Shown: positions 18,345 through 29,601, counted from the first letter of the stretch. The stretch is DNA of 50,495 nt from Rhodospirillaceae bacterium (GCA_009773045.1 WOUV01000011.1:1-50495); one strand, 5' to 3'. Notes: generated from the sequence alone by a model not told the origin. Numbers and translations are program-made.

Positions 18345-18533
18345 TCATGTCAAAAGTGACTTGATGGCCAGCAGATAAAGCCGATGGATGTTGACCTCGA
18401 TCAAGCCCTCATGCCCTTTCCGGACCCGAAGAGCATCGTGCGCCACGGCCTCAAGGGCCGCGAAGAACACGTCATCGACGCCGCTTTCATAACAGGCCGG
18501 GTTGAACAACGCCGCGCCGGCCATGCTCAACAA
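18345..18533 (-). CDS. Small hypothetical protein downstream of the methyltransferase
   Basis: Not recognised. The frame is open from directly after the methyltransferase stop (18582) and encodes HTPEKAFSLLLSMAGAALFN, then CYESGVDDVFFAALEAVAHD and a hydrophobic end HRLYLLAIKSLLT. Its codon use looks genuine and the sequence is alpha-helical and amphipathic. No ATG exists near the upstream end, so initiation would have to be TTG (18533 or 18536), CTG, or the internal ATG at 18524. It is probably cotranslated with the methyltransferase. Confidence 0.45.
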   Translation of the reverse strand: MLSMAGAALFNPACYESGVDDVFFAALEAVAHDALRVRKGHEGLIEVNIHRLYLLAIKSLLT

Positions 18534-18581
18534 CAGGGAAAATGCCTTCTCTGGCGTGTGATGCGTGGTTTCCCGTTCAAT

Positions 18582-19211
18582 CTAGGCGTCGTGCACCTCG
18601 AAACCGCTCCTGTTGAACAGGGACACGTATTCCTCGGCCGTTGCCATGAAAAATACAGGATCGCGAAAGCGCCTGAAATCCTCGCTGGTACGGGGATCCT
18701 GGGCCGCGACCGTCATGACATCGCGCACCAACGAACACCATTGACGGGTCGCCGGGACCTGAACCCCCAGCCAGCCACCACGCCGCAAGGCCCGGTAGCA
18801 TCCATCCACCGCCCGGCCCGGCCCAGTGAACCACTGCAAGGCTGAATTGCAGAATATGATGTTGAAGGTGCCGTCGAAATCAAGATCCTCCGCCCCGCCC
18901 ACCAGAAAGGTGATCCCGGTTCTCTGGGTACGCCAACGCGCCTGGGCGATCATGCCCGCCGAGAGATCGATTCCCACAAGCTTGCCCTTCGTGCGGGTTC
19001 GCAAGCGACGGGTCAGATGGCCGGGACCGCAACCAAGATCGAGAACGGAATCCTGCGGTCCCACCGCCAGCATCTCAAGCAAACGTTCCCCCGCCGCGCG
19101 TTCCAGAACGGCCATGCGTTCATAACTGGGCGCAAGGCGCGAGAACGCCGCCCGGATGTGTGAACCCGGGTCATGGCGGCCCGGGTGTTGAACGGGACAA
19201 TCCCTTCTCAT
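18582..19211 (-). CDS. Class I SAM-dependent methyltransferase, BioC-like
   Basis: About 209 residues. The N-terminus IRAAFSRLAPSYERMAVLER is typical of BioC (malonyl-ACP methyltransferase) and its relatives. Motif I is VLDLGCGPGHLTRRL, then KLVGIDLSAGMI, the acidic loop and NIIFCNSALQWF, RALRRGGWLGVQVP. ATG at 19209-19211 is chosen because GGAGG precedes it. BioC starts biotin synthesis by masking malonyl-ACP, but no other bio gene is near, so the substrate remains open. Confidence 0.75.
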   Translation of the reverse strand: MRRDCPVQHPGRHDPGSHIRAAFSRLAPSYERMAVLERAAGERLLEMLAVGPQDSVLDLGCGPGHLTRRLRTRTKGKLVGIDLSAGMIAQARWRTQRTGITFLVGGAEDLDFDGTFNIIFCNSALQWFTGPGRAVDGCYRALRRGGWLGVQVPATRQWCSLVRDVMTVAAQDPRTSEDFRRFRDPVFFMATAEEYVSLFNRSGFEVHDA

Positions 19212-19427
19212 GCCCCCTCCGGATGTAACCGCAGATGCCATCAGCTTAACGCGACCCGTGTCCTTCTTTCATGATTTTTCCGCACAATCCGCACCCTTCC
19301 GGCCGTTCTTTCGGCCAGCATGGACACCCGACCAAAGGAAAGGGAGCCGGAACGACATACGTCCTTCCTGACGGCAGGGGAGTATTTTCCCTGTGCTCCT
19401 GTGGCCTGGCCTAAAGGGACCATACGA

Positions 19428-19449
19428 CCCTTGAGCCACGGCTCAAGGG
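19428..19449. terminator. Short perfect hairpin after clpA
   Basis: CCCTTGAGC and GCTCAAGGG are exact inverted copies around a 4-nt loop, 10 bp after the clpA-frame stop. There is no T tract on the clpA strand, so this is only a possible terminator or processing signal. The rest of the 247-bp gap 19212-19458 holds nothing clear. Confidence 0.4.
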
Positions 19450-19458
19450 GAGAAGACA

Positions 19459-21754
19459 TCAGACGCCGTTCACCATTTCCGGCGTAATGGAATCATCCTC
19501 TTCCAGGGTTTCGCCGCCTTCCCGCGGCTTGGGGACCGTTTCTTCCAGACACTCGAAGACAAGCCGTCCCTCCTCCACCCGTACCCGGACGGCGCCCCCG
19601 TTGTTCAGACGTCCGAACAGCAGTTCTTCGGCGATGGGTTTCTTGACGTGTTCCTGGATGATCCGCCCCAAGGGCCTGGCGCCCATGAGCCGGTCATAGC
19701 CCTTCACGCTCAACCAGGTTGGCAAGCTGGGCCTCAAGCTGCAAAACGAACTTGTCCACCACCTGCCCCATGACTTCGGGCGACAGGGAACGAAAGCCGA
19801 TGATCGCATCGAGTCGGTTGCGGAACTCGGGAGAGAAGGTGCGTTCGACGGCCTCCTGATCTTCGCCCGTCCGTCCTTCCCGCCCGAACCCCATGGCCGG
19901 ACGCGCCAGATCGGATGCCCCAGCGTTGGTTGTCATGATCAGAATAGCGTTACGAAAATTGATGCTTTTGCCATTGTGATCGGTCAGGCTGCCATGATCC
20001 ATGATTTGCAGTAAAATATTGAACAGATCCGGATGCGCCTTTTCGATTTCATCCAACAGCAACACACAGTGTGGGTGTTGATCGATGGCATCGGTCAAAA
20101 GCCCGCCCTGATCGAAACCGACATACCCCGGGGGCGCCCCGATCAACCGCGAAATCGAATGGCGTTCCATGTATTCGGACATGTCAAAGCGGATCAACTC
20201 GATGCCAAGGGTTCGGGCAAGCTGGCGGGCCACTTCGGTCTTGCCAACGCCGGTCGGACCCGAGAACAGGTAATTGCCGATCGGCTTTTCCGGCTCGCGC
20301 AAACCGGCACGGGCAAGCTTGATGGCGCTGGCAAGGATGCCGATGGCCGCATCCTGCCCGAAGACCACCCGCTTCAGTTCATGATCGAGGGTTTTCAACA
20401 CTTCGGCATCGTTCCGCGAGATGCTTTTGGGGGGGATGCGGGCAATTTTGGCGACGATTTCCTCGATATCCCGCAGCGTCACCGTTTTGCGGCGGCGGCT
20501 TTCCGGCAACAACATGCGGGAGGCGCCCACTTCGTCGATCACATCGATGGCCTTGTCGGGCAGCTTGCGATCGTGAATATATTTGGCCGCGAGTTCCACC
20601 GCCGCCCGGATGGCTTCCGTGGTATACCGCACGCGGTGGTGCGATTCGTAATAGGGCTTCAGTCCCTTCAGGATCTTGATCGAGTCCTCAATGGATGGCT
20701 CGTTGATGTCGATCTTCTGGAAGCGGCGCACCAGCGCCCGGTCCTTTTCGAAATGACTGCGGAACTCTTTATAGGTGGTGGAGCCGATGCAGCGCAAGGA
20801 ACCGGAGGCCAATGCCGGCTTTAACAGGTTCGAGGCATCCATCGACCCGCCCGAGGTGGCCCCGGCACCGATGACGGTATGGATTTCATCGATGAACAGC
20901 ACTGCGCCGGGAAAACTCTCCAACTCCGACACCACATTCTTCAACCTTTCCTCGAAATCCCCACGGTAACGGGTCCCGGCCAGCAGCGCCCCCATGTCCA
21001 GGGCAAAAATAGTGGCATCGCACAGAACGTCAGGCACTTCCTTGCACACGATGCGGCGGGCCAGTCCTTCGGCGATGGCGGTTTTTCCAACCCCCGGGTC
21101 CCCTACATACAAGGGATTGTTCTTGGTGCGACGGCAGAGAATTTGGATGGTGCGTTCGATCTCGGCCTCCCGTCCGATCAGCGGGTCGATCCGGCCTTCC
21201 CGTGCCTTGTGATTGAGGTTGATGCAATAGGCGCTCAGGGCTTCCTGTCCTTTTTTCACCACGTTTTCCGCGTGGCCTTCCTCGATCGTTCCATGCACGG
21301 TGCGCCGTTCGTTACGATGAGGGACCTTGGCGATGCCGTGGGAAAGATAGTTGACCGCATCGAGCCGCGTCATGTCCTGGAGTTGCAGGAAATAAACCGC
21401 ATGGGATTCCTGTTCCGAAAACAGGGCGACCAGGACATTGGCCCCGGTGACTGCCTCGTGCCCCGAGGCCTGAACATGAATGGCCGCCCGCTGGACCACC
21501 CTCTGGAAACTCGCCGTCGGCTTGGGATCAATGGCCCGTCCTGTCACCAGGGCCGCCAGTTCGGTGTTCAGAAACTCGGTCAGGTCGCGTCGCAACCGTT
21601 TAAGATCGATATTACAGGCGCGCAGCACCCCCATCGCGTCGCGATCATCGGCCAGAGACAACAAAAGATGCTCCAACGTTGCATATTCGTGCCGACGTTC
21701 GGCTGCAAGGGCGAGGGCATGATGAAGACTTTGCTCCAAGGTGCGCGACATCAT
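19459..21754 (-). pseudogene. clpA: ATP-dependent Clp protease ATP-binding subunit ClpA, out-of-frame internal deletion
   Basis: AAA+ unfoldase that feeds ClpP with substrates delivered by ClpS. An N-domain (1-145) binds ClpS; D1 Walker A is GDPGVGKT and D2 Walker A is GPTGVGKT; the ClpP-binding IGF/L loop appears as AMGFGRE. The first frame ends early at 19694 after VDKFVLQLEAQLANL. The rest of the C-terminal small domain (KGYDRLMGARPLGRIIQ ... KKPIAEELLFGRL) continues in another frame to 19459. Compared with Escherichia coli ClpA, about 19 residues between these blocks are replaced by 19 nt, implying loss of about 38 nt. As written the product would be 686 residues and lack its last roughly 95. 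ClpS is 6 bp upstream. Confidence 0.88.
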
Positions 21755-21760
21755 CGATGG

Positions 21761-22081
21761 CTATTCCTTTTCGATCGTACATTGCAGCGGGTGTTGATTC
21801 TGGCGCGCCAAATTCATCACCTGTTGCACTTTGGTTTCGGCCACTTCGTAGGTGAATACACCACAGACGCCGACCCCCCTATGGTGTACGTTAAGCATAA
21901 TGCGCGTTGCTTCTTCTTGAGTCTTGTTGAAGAAGTATTCGAGCACATGAACAACGAATTCCATCGGCGTATAATCGTCATTGAGCATCAATACTTTGTA
22001 CATTGCCGGCTTTTTGCTTTCTGGCCGGCTCTTTACTGCGACACTGGTAGTGGTGCCCTCGTCCTCGTTGTTGTCACTCAT
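21761..22081 (-). CDS. clpS: ATP-dependent Clp protease adaptor ClpS
   Basis: N-recognin that presents N-degron proteins to ClpA. The core reads [24 protein letters not shown] (substrate-pocket Asp-Asp), [20 protein letters not shown] (His66-type), and [20 protein letters not shown]. 106 residues from the ATG at 22079-22081. It ends with a TAG stop, showing that TAG is a normal stop in this genome. Order clpS-clpA is standard. Confidence 0.95.
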   Translation of the reverse strand: MSDNNEDEGTTTSVAVKSRPESKKPAMYKVLMLNDDYTPMEFVVHVLEYFFNKTQEEATRIMLNVHHRGVGVCGVFTYEVAETKVQQVMNLARQNQHPLQCTIEKE

Positions 22082-22422
22082 GGTCCCAACCGGCAAGATT
22101 AAGTCCACCGCCCTGGTCTTCTGATTATATTGGCGCTCCGATCGGTCCGAAAAGACCCCACCAACCCTGGCAGTAACATTTTCATCCTCTCGCCCACCGT
22201 GCCTTTGGGCAGGGAAGACTGAATCCGGAAGGCGGCGATCCGGATCTGAGGGATTCGTTGCGAACGGAGCACCAACGACTATAGGTAGAACAATACCCCA
22301 CTATGGAACAACCAGCGAGGGCGTTCTGGGCATTCCATGCCCCTTTGGAACTCCGCACCGCTCCACTGGCGATTCGGAACGCGCAGACCCCTTTGTTCCC
22401 CGGGCATCGGCACAGCCGGTGT
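22082..22422. other. Intergenic region clpS / DUF1178
   Basis: 341 bp with no supported gene. It should contain the clpS promoter (minus strand). No terminator with a T tract and no RNA gene was recognised. Open frames across it are compositionally non-coding. Confidence 0.5.
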
Positions 22423-22662
22423 TCAGGTCAGACCGCACATTCCGCCGGCACAGCCCGACATGCCGCACGCCGGCGGGGGAGGATCGGCTGGCTTGCCGGC
22501 GCCACTCACATTCGGCGCCATGATGGCCTTGTCGATTTTGCTATCCCCGCACGCGGGGCAGGCAATGGCGCCCGCCGCGGCCTTGGTTTCATAATCGCCG
22601 CTGTTATCAAACCATTCGTCGAAACGATGATCCTGCGGGCACCGCAAACTATAATGAATCAT
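22423..22662 (-). CDS. DUF1178 family protein, short form
   Basis: 79 residues: MIHYSLRCPQDHRFDEWFDN at the start, then ACPACGDSKIDKAIMAPNVS, both typical of DUF1178, with a CxxC zinc-like pair. Family members usually run to about 140-150 residues with a helical C-terminal half. Here the protein stops after a Cys/Gly-rich tail (PPPACGMSGCAGGMCGLT) resembling FmdB-type zinc ribbons. ATG at 22660-22662 follows AGGAGAACCTTCC in mirror orientation, giving a good ribosome site. Function unknown. Confidence 0.75.
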   Translation of the reverse strand: MIHYSLRCPQDHRFDEWFDNSGDYETKAAAGAIACPACGDSKIDKAIMAPNVSGAGKPADPPPPACGMSGCAGGMCGLT

Positions 22663-23084
22663 GGAAGGTTCTCCTTATCCCGTCCAGCCGACGTCTTTTG
22701 GACACGTTACTCAAAAGCCGCCGGCTTGGCAACGTTGTCTGGAGAACTTTACACGGCTGGGCACTCATGTTAACGAGCCAGGTGCCGGTGACACGGTGGG
22801 TGTGGTGCGCGCGGGCATGACCGATCCCGACACTCCGCGCGGGCGATCGGCTGGGCCGACCCACCCAAACCCACCCGCATCACGGGGGAGAGCTTGTGAT
22901 GAAAAAGAAGCAGAGTGGAATCACTCTTATTACTGAGAAGGTATACTGAGAAGGACGGCCCGCCCCGTGCCTGGTTTTCACGTGATGGCCCTGGACAGGG
23001 ATGTTCCCGCCCTTACATAACGAACGGCAACATCGTATGATGAAGATCGACACGCACCACGTTTACCCTGTCACGGGAGGAGAT
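22663..23084. other. Intergenic region DUF1178 / pdhA with an 11-bp direct repeat
   Basis: 422 bp between two divergent genes. TACTGAGAAGG occurs at 22931-22941 and again at 22944-22954, about 130 bp upstream of pdhA, and could be a tandem activator site. An open frame continues upstream of pdhA but lacks a ribosome site. Nothing else is recognised. Confidence 0.45.
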
Positions 23085-24110
23085 ATGCCCGATCCGTCTG
23101 CCATTCACCAGACCGCCGGCGTTCCATCGGCCGGAAGAAACGATCTGCCGCCATCCGATCTTTTGCAAAAATTCTATCACGACATGCTGCTGATCCGCCG
23201 GTTCGAGGAAAAAGCGGGTCAATTATACGGCATGGGCCTGATCGCCGGTTTCTGCCATCTCTATATCGGGCAGGAGGCGGTCGTGGTGGGGCTGCACGCA
23301 GGCGCGCAGACAACGGATACCCTCGTCACCAGCTATCGCGACCATGGCCACATGCTGGCCTGTGGCATGGACCCGAAAGGCGTGATGGCGGAACTGACCG
23401 GGCGCAGTGGTGGGTATTCCAAAGGCAAGGGCGGCTCCATGCACATGTTCAGCCGTGAAAAAGGATTTTACGGAGGTCATGGCATCGTGGGGGCCCAGGT
23501 GCCCATCGGCACCGGTCTTGGTTTTGCCCATCGATATCGCAAGGACGGGGGCGTGTGCCTGTGCTATATGGGGGACGGTGCCGTCAATCAGGGGCAGGTG
23601 TATGAATCCTTCAACATGGCAGCCTTGTGGAAGCTGCCGGTTTTGTATGTGATCGAGAACAACCGCTATGGCATGGGCACCGCGGTCGAGCGTGCTGCCG
23701 CCGGCCAAGCCCTGTATCAGCGCGGCACCGCCTATGGCATCCCGGGCCGGGCCGTTGATGGCATGGACGTGATCGCCGTGCATGCCGCGGGTCTGGACGC
23801 TCTGGAGCACATCCGGGGAGGAAACGGACCTTTCATCCTTGAAATGAAAACCTATCGCTATCGTGGCCATTCCATGTCCGACCCGGCCAAATACCGCAGC
23901 AAGGAAGAGGTGCAGCGGATGCGGAGCGAACACGATCCGATCGACCATCTGCGGGCGCTGTTGGTGGAAAGGGGGCTGGCGGACGAGGCCCACCTGCGGG
24001 AGATCGACCGCACGGTCAAGGACGTGGTGGGAACCGCCGCCGAATTTGCCCAGAACAGCCCGGAGCCGGAGGCGATCGAGCTGTACACCGATGTATTGAT
24101 TGAAACGTGA
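23085..24110 (+). CDS. pdhA: Pyruvate dehydrogenase E1 component, alpha subunit
   Basis: Thiamine-diphosphate enzyme that decarboxylates pyruvate. Key text: MLLIRRFEEKAGQLYGMGLI, GFCHLYIGQEAVVVG, SYRDHGHMLA, SKGKGGSMHMF, the ThDP/Mg motif GDGAVNQGQVYESFNMA and ENNRYGMGT. The phosphorylation-loop region YRYRGHSMSDPAKYRS is conserved. I start it at the ATG at 23085, 5 nt after GGAGGAG; upstream in-frame ATGs have no such site. 341 residues, normal length. Followed by pdhB 18 nt later. Confidence 0.96.
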   Translation: MPDPSAIHQTAGVPSAGRNDLPPSDLLQKFYHDMLLIRRFEEKAGQLYGMGLIAGFCHLYIGQEAVVVGLHAGAQTTDTLVTSYRDHGHMLACGMDPKGVMAELTGRSGGYSKGKGGSMHMFSREKGFYGGHGIVGAQVPIGTGLGFAHRYRKDGGVCLCYMGDGAVNQGQVYESFNMAALWKLPVLYVIENNRYGMGTAVERAAAGQALYQRGTAYGIPGRAVDGMDVIAVHAAGLDALEHIRGGNGPFILEMKTYRYRGHSMSDPAKYRSKEEVQRMRSEHDPIDHLRALLVERGLADEAHLREIDRTVKDVVGTAAEFAQNSPEPEAIELYTDVLIET

Positions 24111-24128
24111 CAGGGGACACGCACTCCA

Positions 24129-25451
24129 ATGCCGATTCAGATCCTGATGCCGGCCCTGTCGCCGACCATGACCGAAGGCCGGCTGACACGCTGGTTCAAA
24201 CAGGAAGGCGAGAAGGTGGCCCCCGGCGAGGCTTTGGCCGAGATCGAAACCGACAAGGCGACGATGGAAATGGAAGCGACCAACGCCGGAATCCTGGGGC
24301 GCATCCTGGTGCCGGCGGGCGCCGTTGCCGTGCACCAGCCCATTGCCTGGCTGCTGGCCGAAGGGGAAGACCCGGCCCTTTTGCGAGACATCACGCCCAC
24401 GATCCCTCCCACGCCGCCGCCCTCCTCTGACACCGCCACGAGGGAGGAACGCCCGTCCTCAACCTGCACGCGCCAGACCGTGCGAGAAGCCCTGCGGGAG
24501 GCCATGGCCGAGGAAATGCGCCGTGACGAAACGGTGTTTCTGCTGGGCGAGGAGGTCGGCCAGTATCAGGGCGCCTACAAGGTCAGCCAGGGCCTGCTCG
24601 ATGAATTCGGACCCGGACGGGTCATCGATACCCCCATCACGGAAATGGGGTTCGCGGGTCTTGGGATCGGGGCGGCCTTTGCCGGTTTGCGCCCGATCGT
24701 TGAGTTCATGACCTTCAACTTCTCCATGCAGGCCATCGACCAGATCGTGAATTCGGCGGCCAAGACTCTTTATATGGCCGGGGGACAATTGGGGTGCCCC
24801 ATCGTCTTCCGGGGACCGAACGGCGTTGCGGCCCGGGTGGCGGCCCAGCATTCACAGTGCTTCGCGAGCTGGTATGCCCATATTCCAGGCCTGAAAGTCG
24901 TTGCGCCATGGTCGGCGGCCGATGCGAAGGGCCTGTTGAAAGCGGCGATCCGCGATCCCAACCCGGTCGTGTTCCTGGAACACGAACTGATGTATGGGCA
25001 GAGCTTCGATGTGCCCGATGATCCCGATTTCGTGCTGCCCCTTGGTCGGGCCAAGATCGAACGGACAGGTCGGCATGTGACGCTGGTCTCCTTCTCGCGC
25101 CTTGTCGGTATGACCCTGGAGGCGGCGGGTCTTCTGGAAAAGGAGGGTATCGAGGCCGAGGTGATCAACCTGCGGACCTTGCGGCCTTTGGACGGGGCGA
25201 CTCTGGTCGCCAGCGTACAGAAAACCAACCACCTGGTGACGATCGAGGAAGGCTGGGCCTATGCCGGAATCGGGGCGGAAATCACCGCCCTGATAATGGA
25301 AGAAGCCTTCGACTGGCTTGACGCGCCCATTATGCGCATAACGGGCGCGGATGTGCCGCTGCCCTATGCCGCCAGTTTGGAACGGCTAGCGTTGCCGCAG
25401 GTGGAAAACATCGCCGCCGCCGCCCGGAAGGTCTGCTATCGCACGCCATGA
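24129..25451 (+). CDS. pdhB: Pyruvate dehydrogenase E1 component, beta subunit with N-terminal lipoyl domain
   Basis: 440 residues. The first about 80 residues are a lipoyl domain ([13 protein letters not shown], lipoylated Lys in [10 protein letters not shown]), joined by a Pro/Thr-rich linker to the E1-beta domain (about 115-440): [54 protein letters not shown] and [16 protein letters not shown] lipoyl domain on E1-beta is a known alphaproteobacterial trait. Lies between pdhA and pdhC. Confidence 0.96.
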   Translation: MPIQILMPALSPTMTEGRLTRWFKQEGEKVAPGEALAEIETDKATMEMEATNAGILGRILVPAGAVAVHQPIAWLLAEGEDPALLRDITPTIPPTPPPSSDTATREERPSSTCTRQTVREALREAMAEEMRRDETVFLLGEEVGQYQGAYKVSQGLLDEFGPGRVIDTPITEMGFAGLGIGAAFAGLRPIVEFMTFNFSMQAIDQIVNSAAKTLYMAGGQLGCPIVFRGPNGVAARVAAQHSQCFASWYAHIPGLKVVAPWSAADAKGLLKAAIRDPNPVVFLEHELMYGQSFDVPDDPDFVLPLGRAKIERTGRHVTLVSFSRLVGMTLEAAGLLEKEGIEAEVINLRTLRPLDGATLVASVQKTNHLVTIEEGWAYAGIGAEITALIMEEAFDWLDAPIMRITGADVPLPYAASLERLALPQVENIAAAARKVCYRTP

Positions 25452-25485
25452 TGGTTGCCCCCAAGGTTCCCAAGGAAAAACACCC

Positions 25486-26650
25486 ATGCCGATCCAGATT
25501 CTGATGCCGGCGTGTGCTGGCGGAAATCGAAACCGACAAGGCCACCATGGAGGTGGAATCCGTGGACGAAGGCAGAATGGGCCGCATTCTGGTGGGGGCT
25601 GGGACCGCCGGTGTTGCCGTCAACACGCCGATCGCCCTTCTGGTGCTTGAAGGGGAATCGCCGTCGGTCCTTGATTCCGTTCCCGCTCCCGACAGCGTTG
25701 TGGCGGCCAAAATGCCGGAAGCGGTTGTTGCCAACGCGCTGGGGCCAGATCTGGCCCCAGAGAAGGACACAGGAGGGCGCGTGTTTGCAACGCCCCTGGC
25801 CCGGCGGCTGGCGCGCGAAATGCACCTTGATCTCGCCGCCATTTGTGGCAGCGGCCCCCGGGGCCGCATCGTCAAGGCCGATGTGGAGCACGCCGAACGG
25901 ACACCGCAGTCCGTGGGTGTGCACCCGGTGTCTTCTCTGGATGCAGTGGTCGAACCGCCATACGAGCGGGTACCGCATACAACCATCCGCACCATCGTCG
26001 CGCGCCGCACCCTTCAATCGTCACGAGAGATTCCGCACTTCACCCTGACGGTCGATTTCGCGATGGATGCACTTCTGGCGTTGCGGAAACAATTGAATGC
26101 CCTCAACGAGGCGCGCCCCGATGAAGTGCGGTTGTCCATCAACGATCTGCTCATCAAGGCGTGCGCCCTGGCCTTGCGCACGGTGCCCGAGATCAATGTT
26201 CGCTTCACGGAAGAGGCCATGCACCGTTATACGCAGATCAACCTGGCGGTGCTGATTAACACGCCGGGCGGCCTTGTCGTTCCGGTAGTGCGCGAGGCTG
26301 ACCGCGTGGGCCTTGCCGACATTTCGGGCACGATGAAAGCCTTGGCGCGCAAGGCCCACGCGGGGAAGTTGCAGCCGGAGGACTGCCAGGGTGGAACATT
26401 CACCCTATCGAATCTTGGCATGCTGGGGGTCCGGCAGTTTTCGGCCATCATCAACCCGCCGCAGGCCTGCATTCTCGCCGTTGGCGTGGTGGAGCCGCGA
26501 CCCGTGGTGCGGGAAGGCGCACTAGCCATCGCGACCATGATGACGGGCACGTTGTCGGTGGACCATCGCGCCGTCGATGGCGCCGCCGGCGCCCGGTATC
26601 TGACGGCCCTGAAGCAGCGGATCGAACACCCGCTCACCATGCTGCTGTAA
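25486..26650 (+). pseudogene. pdhC: Pyruvate dehydrogenase E2 (dihydrolipoamide acetyltransferase), lipoyl domain disrupted by a deletion
   Basis: E2 core of the PDH complex. ATG at 25486 starts MPIQILMPA, identical to the pdhB lipoyl start, but the sequence then jumps out of frame (near 25513) to [15 protein letters not shown]. Compared with pdhB, about 25 residues are missing, implying loss of about 74 nt. After the junction everything is intact: lipoyl Lys, subunit-binding domain ([26 protein letters not shown]), and catalytic domain ending SVDHRAVDGAAGARYL. A downstream GTG at 25514 could start a protein lacking half the lipoyl domain. Real loss or assembly error is undecided; the neighbouring pdhA and pdhB are intact. 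Confidence 0.9.
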
Positions 26651-27000
<350 letters not shown>

Positions 27001-28194
27001 TCATTGCGCCAAGGCGGCCACCCCTGGCAGGGTCTTGCCTTCCAGCCACTCCAAGAAAGCACCGCCGGCGGTGGAGATGTAAGAAAATTTCTCCTCCACA
27101 CCGGCGTTGGCGAGCGCCGCAACGGTATCGCCACCACCGGCCACGGTCAGGAGCGTGCCGGCCTCGGTCAGGCGGGCGGCCGCCTGGGCAACGGCGTTGG
27201 TCGCCTGATCGAACGGTTTCACTTCAAACGCGCCCAAGGGACCGTTCCATACGAGTGTCTTGCACGACGCCATTTTGACCACCACTGTCTCGGTCGAGGC
27301 CGGACCGATATCAAGAATCATCTTATCTGCGGGAATCGCGTCAATCGGCACCACGCTGTTCGCGGCCCCTTCCTTGAATTCACCGGCCACGACGGCATCG
27401 GTGGGCAGGATAATCTCGCACCCGGCGGCGGCGGCCTTTCGCAGGATTTCGCGCGCGGTCTCCGCCATGCCCTTCTCGCACAGGGAGGTGCCGACAGCGA
27501 CACCCTTGGCAAACAGGAAGGTGTTGGCCATCCCTCCGCCGATGACCAGCATGTCGACCTTGGCCACCATGTTGCCGAGCAGATCGAGTTTGGTCGAAAC
27601 CTTGGCCCCGCCGACCACGGCGGCCACCGGGCGTTTGGGCTGTTCCAGCGCCTTGCCTAGGGCTTCCAGTTCGGCCTGCATCAGGCGACCAGCGGCGGCG
27701 GGCAACAGGCGGGCGATGGCCTCGGTCGAGGCGTGGGCACGGTGGGCGGTGGAAAAGGCATCGTTCACATAAACATCACCCAACGCCGCGAGCTTTTTGG
27801 CAAACTCGAGGTCGTTCTGTTCCTCTTCGGCATGAAAGCGCAGGTTTTCCAGCAACGCCACCTGCCCGGCCCGCAACGCGCCGACGACCGTTTCCGCCGA
27901 CGCCCCGATGCAATCCTCCCCGAAAATCACCGGCACACCCACTGCCTGACTCAAGGGGGCGAGGACCGGTTTCAGGGTATACTTTTCATTGCGTTTGCCA
28001 TCCGGGCGCCCAAAGTGGGACAACACAACGACGCGCGCCCCCTTCCCCACCAGATCCTTCAGGGTCTGGGCCGAACGGTCGATGCGGGTGGTATCCGTGA
28101 CCCGGCCCTCTTTGGCGGGCACATTCAGATCGGCACGCACAATCACGCGCTTGCCGGCGACATCAAGCTGATCGATCGTTTTGAAAGCGGGCAT
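27001..28194 (-). CDS. pgk: Phosphoglycerate kinase
   Basis: Glycolysis/Calvin-cycle enzyme, 397 residues. Conserved text: [52 protein letters not shown], and the nucleotide region [15 protein letters not shown] with GGGDTVAAL near the C-terminus. ATG at 28192-28194. Lies 118 bp after gap on the same strand, likely the same operon. Confidence 0.97.
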   Translation of the reverse strand: MPAFKTIDQLDVAGKRVIVRADLNVPAKEGRVTDTTRIDRSAQTLKDLVGKGARVVVLSHFGRPDGKRNEKYTLKPVLAPLSQAVGVPVIFGEDCIGASAETVVGALRAGQVALLENLRFHAEEEQNDLEFAKKLAALGDVYVNDAFSTAHRAHASTEAIARLLPAAAGRLMQAELEALGKALEQPKRPVAAVVGGAKVSTKLDLLGNMVAKVDMLVIGGGMANTFLFAKGVAVGTSLCEKGMAETAREILRKAAAAGCEIILPTDAVVAGEFKEGAANSVVPIDAIPADKMILDIGPASTETVVVKMASCKTLVWNGPLGAFEVKPFDQATNAVAQAAARLTEAGTLLTVAGGGDTVAALANAGVEEKFSYISTAGGAFLEWLEGKTLPGVAALAQ

Positions 28195-28312
28195 TTAAGT
28201 GTTTCCCCCGTTAACTGAAACATCATGAAACGAAATACACACCAAACAAACACATGGAACACGCGAAGGGAATGTGAATCCCCTCGCGCTTCCCTGTTCG
28301 TAACGGAGACTC

Positions 28313-29320
28313 TCAGATCAGCTTGCCCCAGGCCACGGCGGTATCCGACATGCGGGTCGAGAAGCCCCATTCGTTGTCATACCACGCCATGACACGGACA
28401 AAGTTGCCATCGATCACCTTGGTCCCGGTGGCATCGAAGGTGGAGCTGACCGCGTTATGGTTGAAGTCAGACGATACAAGTTCCTCTTCAGTATAGTCCA
28501 GAATGCCCTTCATCGGCCCTTCGGCGGCAGCCTTCATGGCGGCATTGATTTCGTCTTTCGTGACGTTCCGACCCACCACGCATTTCAGATCGACCAGGGA
28601 TACGTTCGGAGTCGGCACCCGGATGGCCACGCCGTCGAGCTTGCCTTTCAGTTCTGGCAGGACCTCGCCCACGGCCTTGGCGGCGCCGGTGGAGGTTGGG
28701 ATCATATTGAGGGCGGCGGCCCGGGCACGGCGCAGATCTTTGTGCAGGGTGTCCACCGGGCGTTGATCCCCGGTATAGGAATGGATCGTGGTCATGAAAC
28801 CGTGGGTAATGCCAGCCATCTGTTGCAACACCGCTGCCACCGGCGCCAGGCAATTGGTGGTGCAGGAGGCATTCGAGACCACCCTATGGTCCTTGGTCAG
28901 CTTGGTGTGATTCACGCCATAGACCACGGTCAGATCGGCCCCCTGCGACGGCGCCGAAACCAGCACCCGTTTTGCCCCGGCCCCCAGGTGCACTTGTGCC
29001 CTGTCCTTGTCGGTGAAGATGCCGGTGCATTCCATGCAAACGTCGATGCCGAGTTCCTTCCAGGGAAGTTTTGTCGGGTCGCGTTCCGCGACGACCTTTA
29101 TGGACCGGGCGCCAACGGTCATGATATCGCCCGTAACGCCCACGTTGGTCGGCAACACCCCATGCACAGAGTCGTATTTGATCAAGTGGGCGTTGGCTTG
29201 TGGCGAGCCAAGATCATTGATCGCCACGACATCGACATCGCTGCGGTTGTGCTCGACGATCGAGCGCAGCACCAACCGACCGATACGGCCGAAACCATTA
29301 ATCGCAACCCGAACTGCCAT
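28313..29320 (-). CDS. gap: Glyceraldehyde-3-phosphate dehydrogenase, type I
   Basis: 335 residues. NAD(P)-binding start VAINGFGRIGRLVLR, catalytic SNASCTTNCLAP with the active-site Cys, and C-terminal AWYDNEWGFSTRM. The residue after the second strand (VVAINDLGS) carries the Asp typical of NAD-preferring enzymes. ATG at 29318-29320. Together with pgk and the CbbY-like gene it could also serve a Calvin cycle, but no Rubisco is here. Confidence 0.97.
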   Translation of the reverse strand: MAVRVAINGFGRIGRLVLRSIVEHNRSDVDVVAINDLGSPQANAHLIKYDSVHGVLPTNVGVTGDIMTVGARSIKVVAERDPTKLPWKELGIDVCMECTGIFTDKDRAQVHLGAGAKRVLVSAPSQGADLTVVYGVNHTKLTKDHRVVSNASCTTNCLAPVAAVLQQMAGITHGFMTTIHSYTGDQRPVDTLHKDLRRARAAALNMIPTSTGAAKAVGEVLPELKGKLDGVAIRVPTPNVSLVDLKCVVGRNVTKDEINAAMKAAAEGPMKGILDYTEEELVSSDFNHNAVSSTFDATGTKVIDGNFVRVMAWYDNEWGFSTRMSDTAVAWGKLI

Positions 29321-29601
29321 GATTCTTTATCTCCCTCATTGCATGATGTCCCGTTCTCCATGAGGCTGCGGCACCCATAATACCCCCGTGGGAGTCTCAA
29401 ACCCCTCCCTCCGCTGTCGGCCCTGCCGCCAGCCCGGGCGCCTCAAGGGCGTCTCGAAAACCTCAAGGACGACCACACTCCAGTGGACTCCCCCGGAGTG
29501 GAACCCCCCTTCCGGGCATGGCGCACCCTAACAGACACGGAAAGACCTCCGCTACCCCCCCAACAGGGTGAAAAAATCCCACCCCTTGGTATGGCTTCCC
29601 C

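Noticed and set aside
20879-22102. Long plus-strand open frame opposite clpA/clpS
   Set aside because: It mirrors conserved clpA and clpS codons; typical GC-rich antisense frame.
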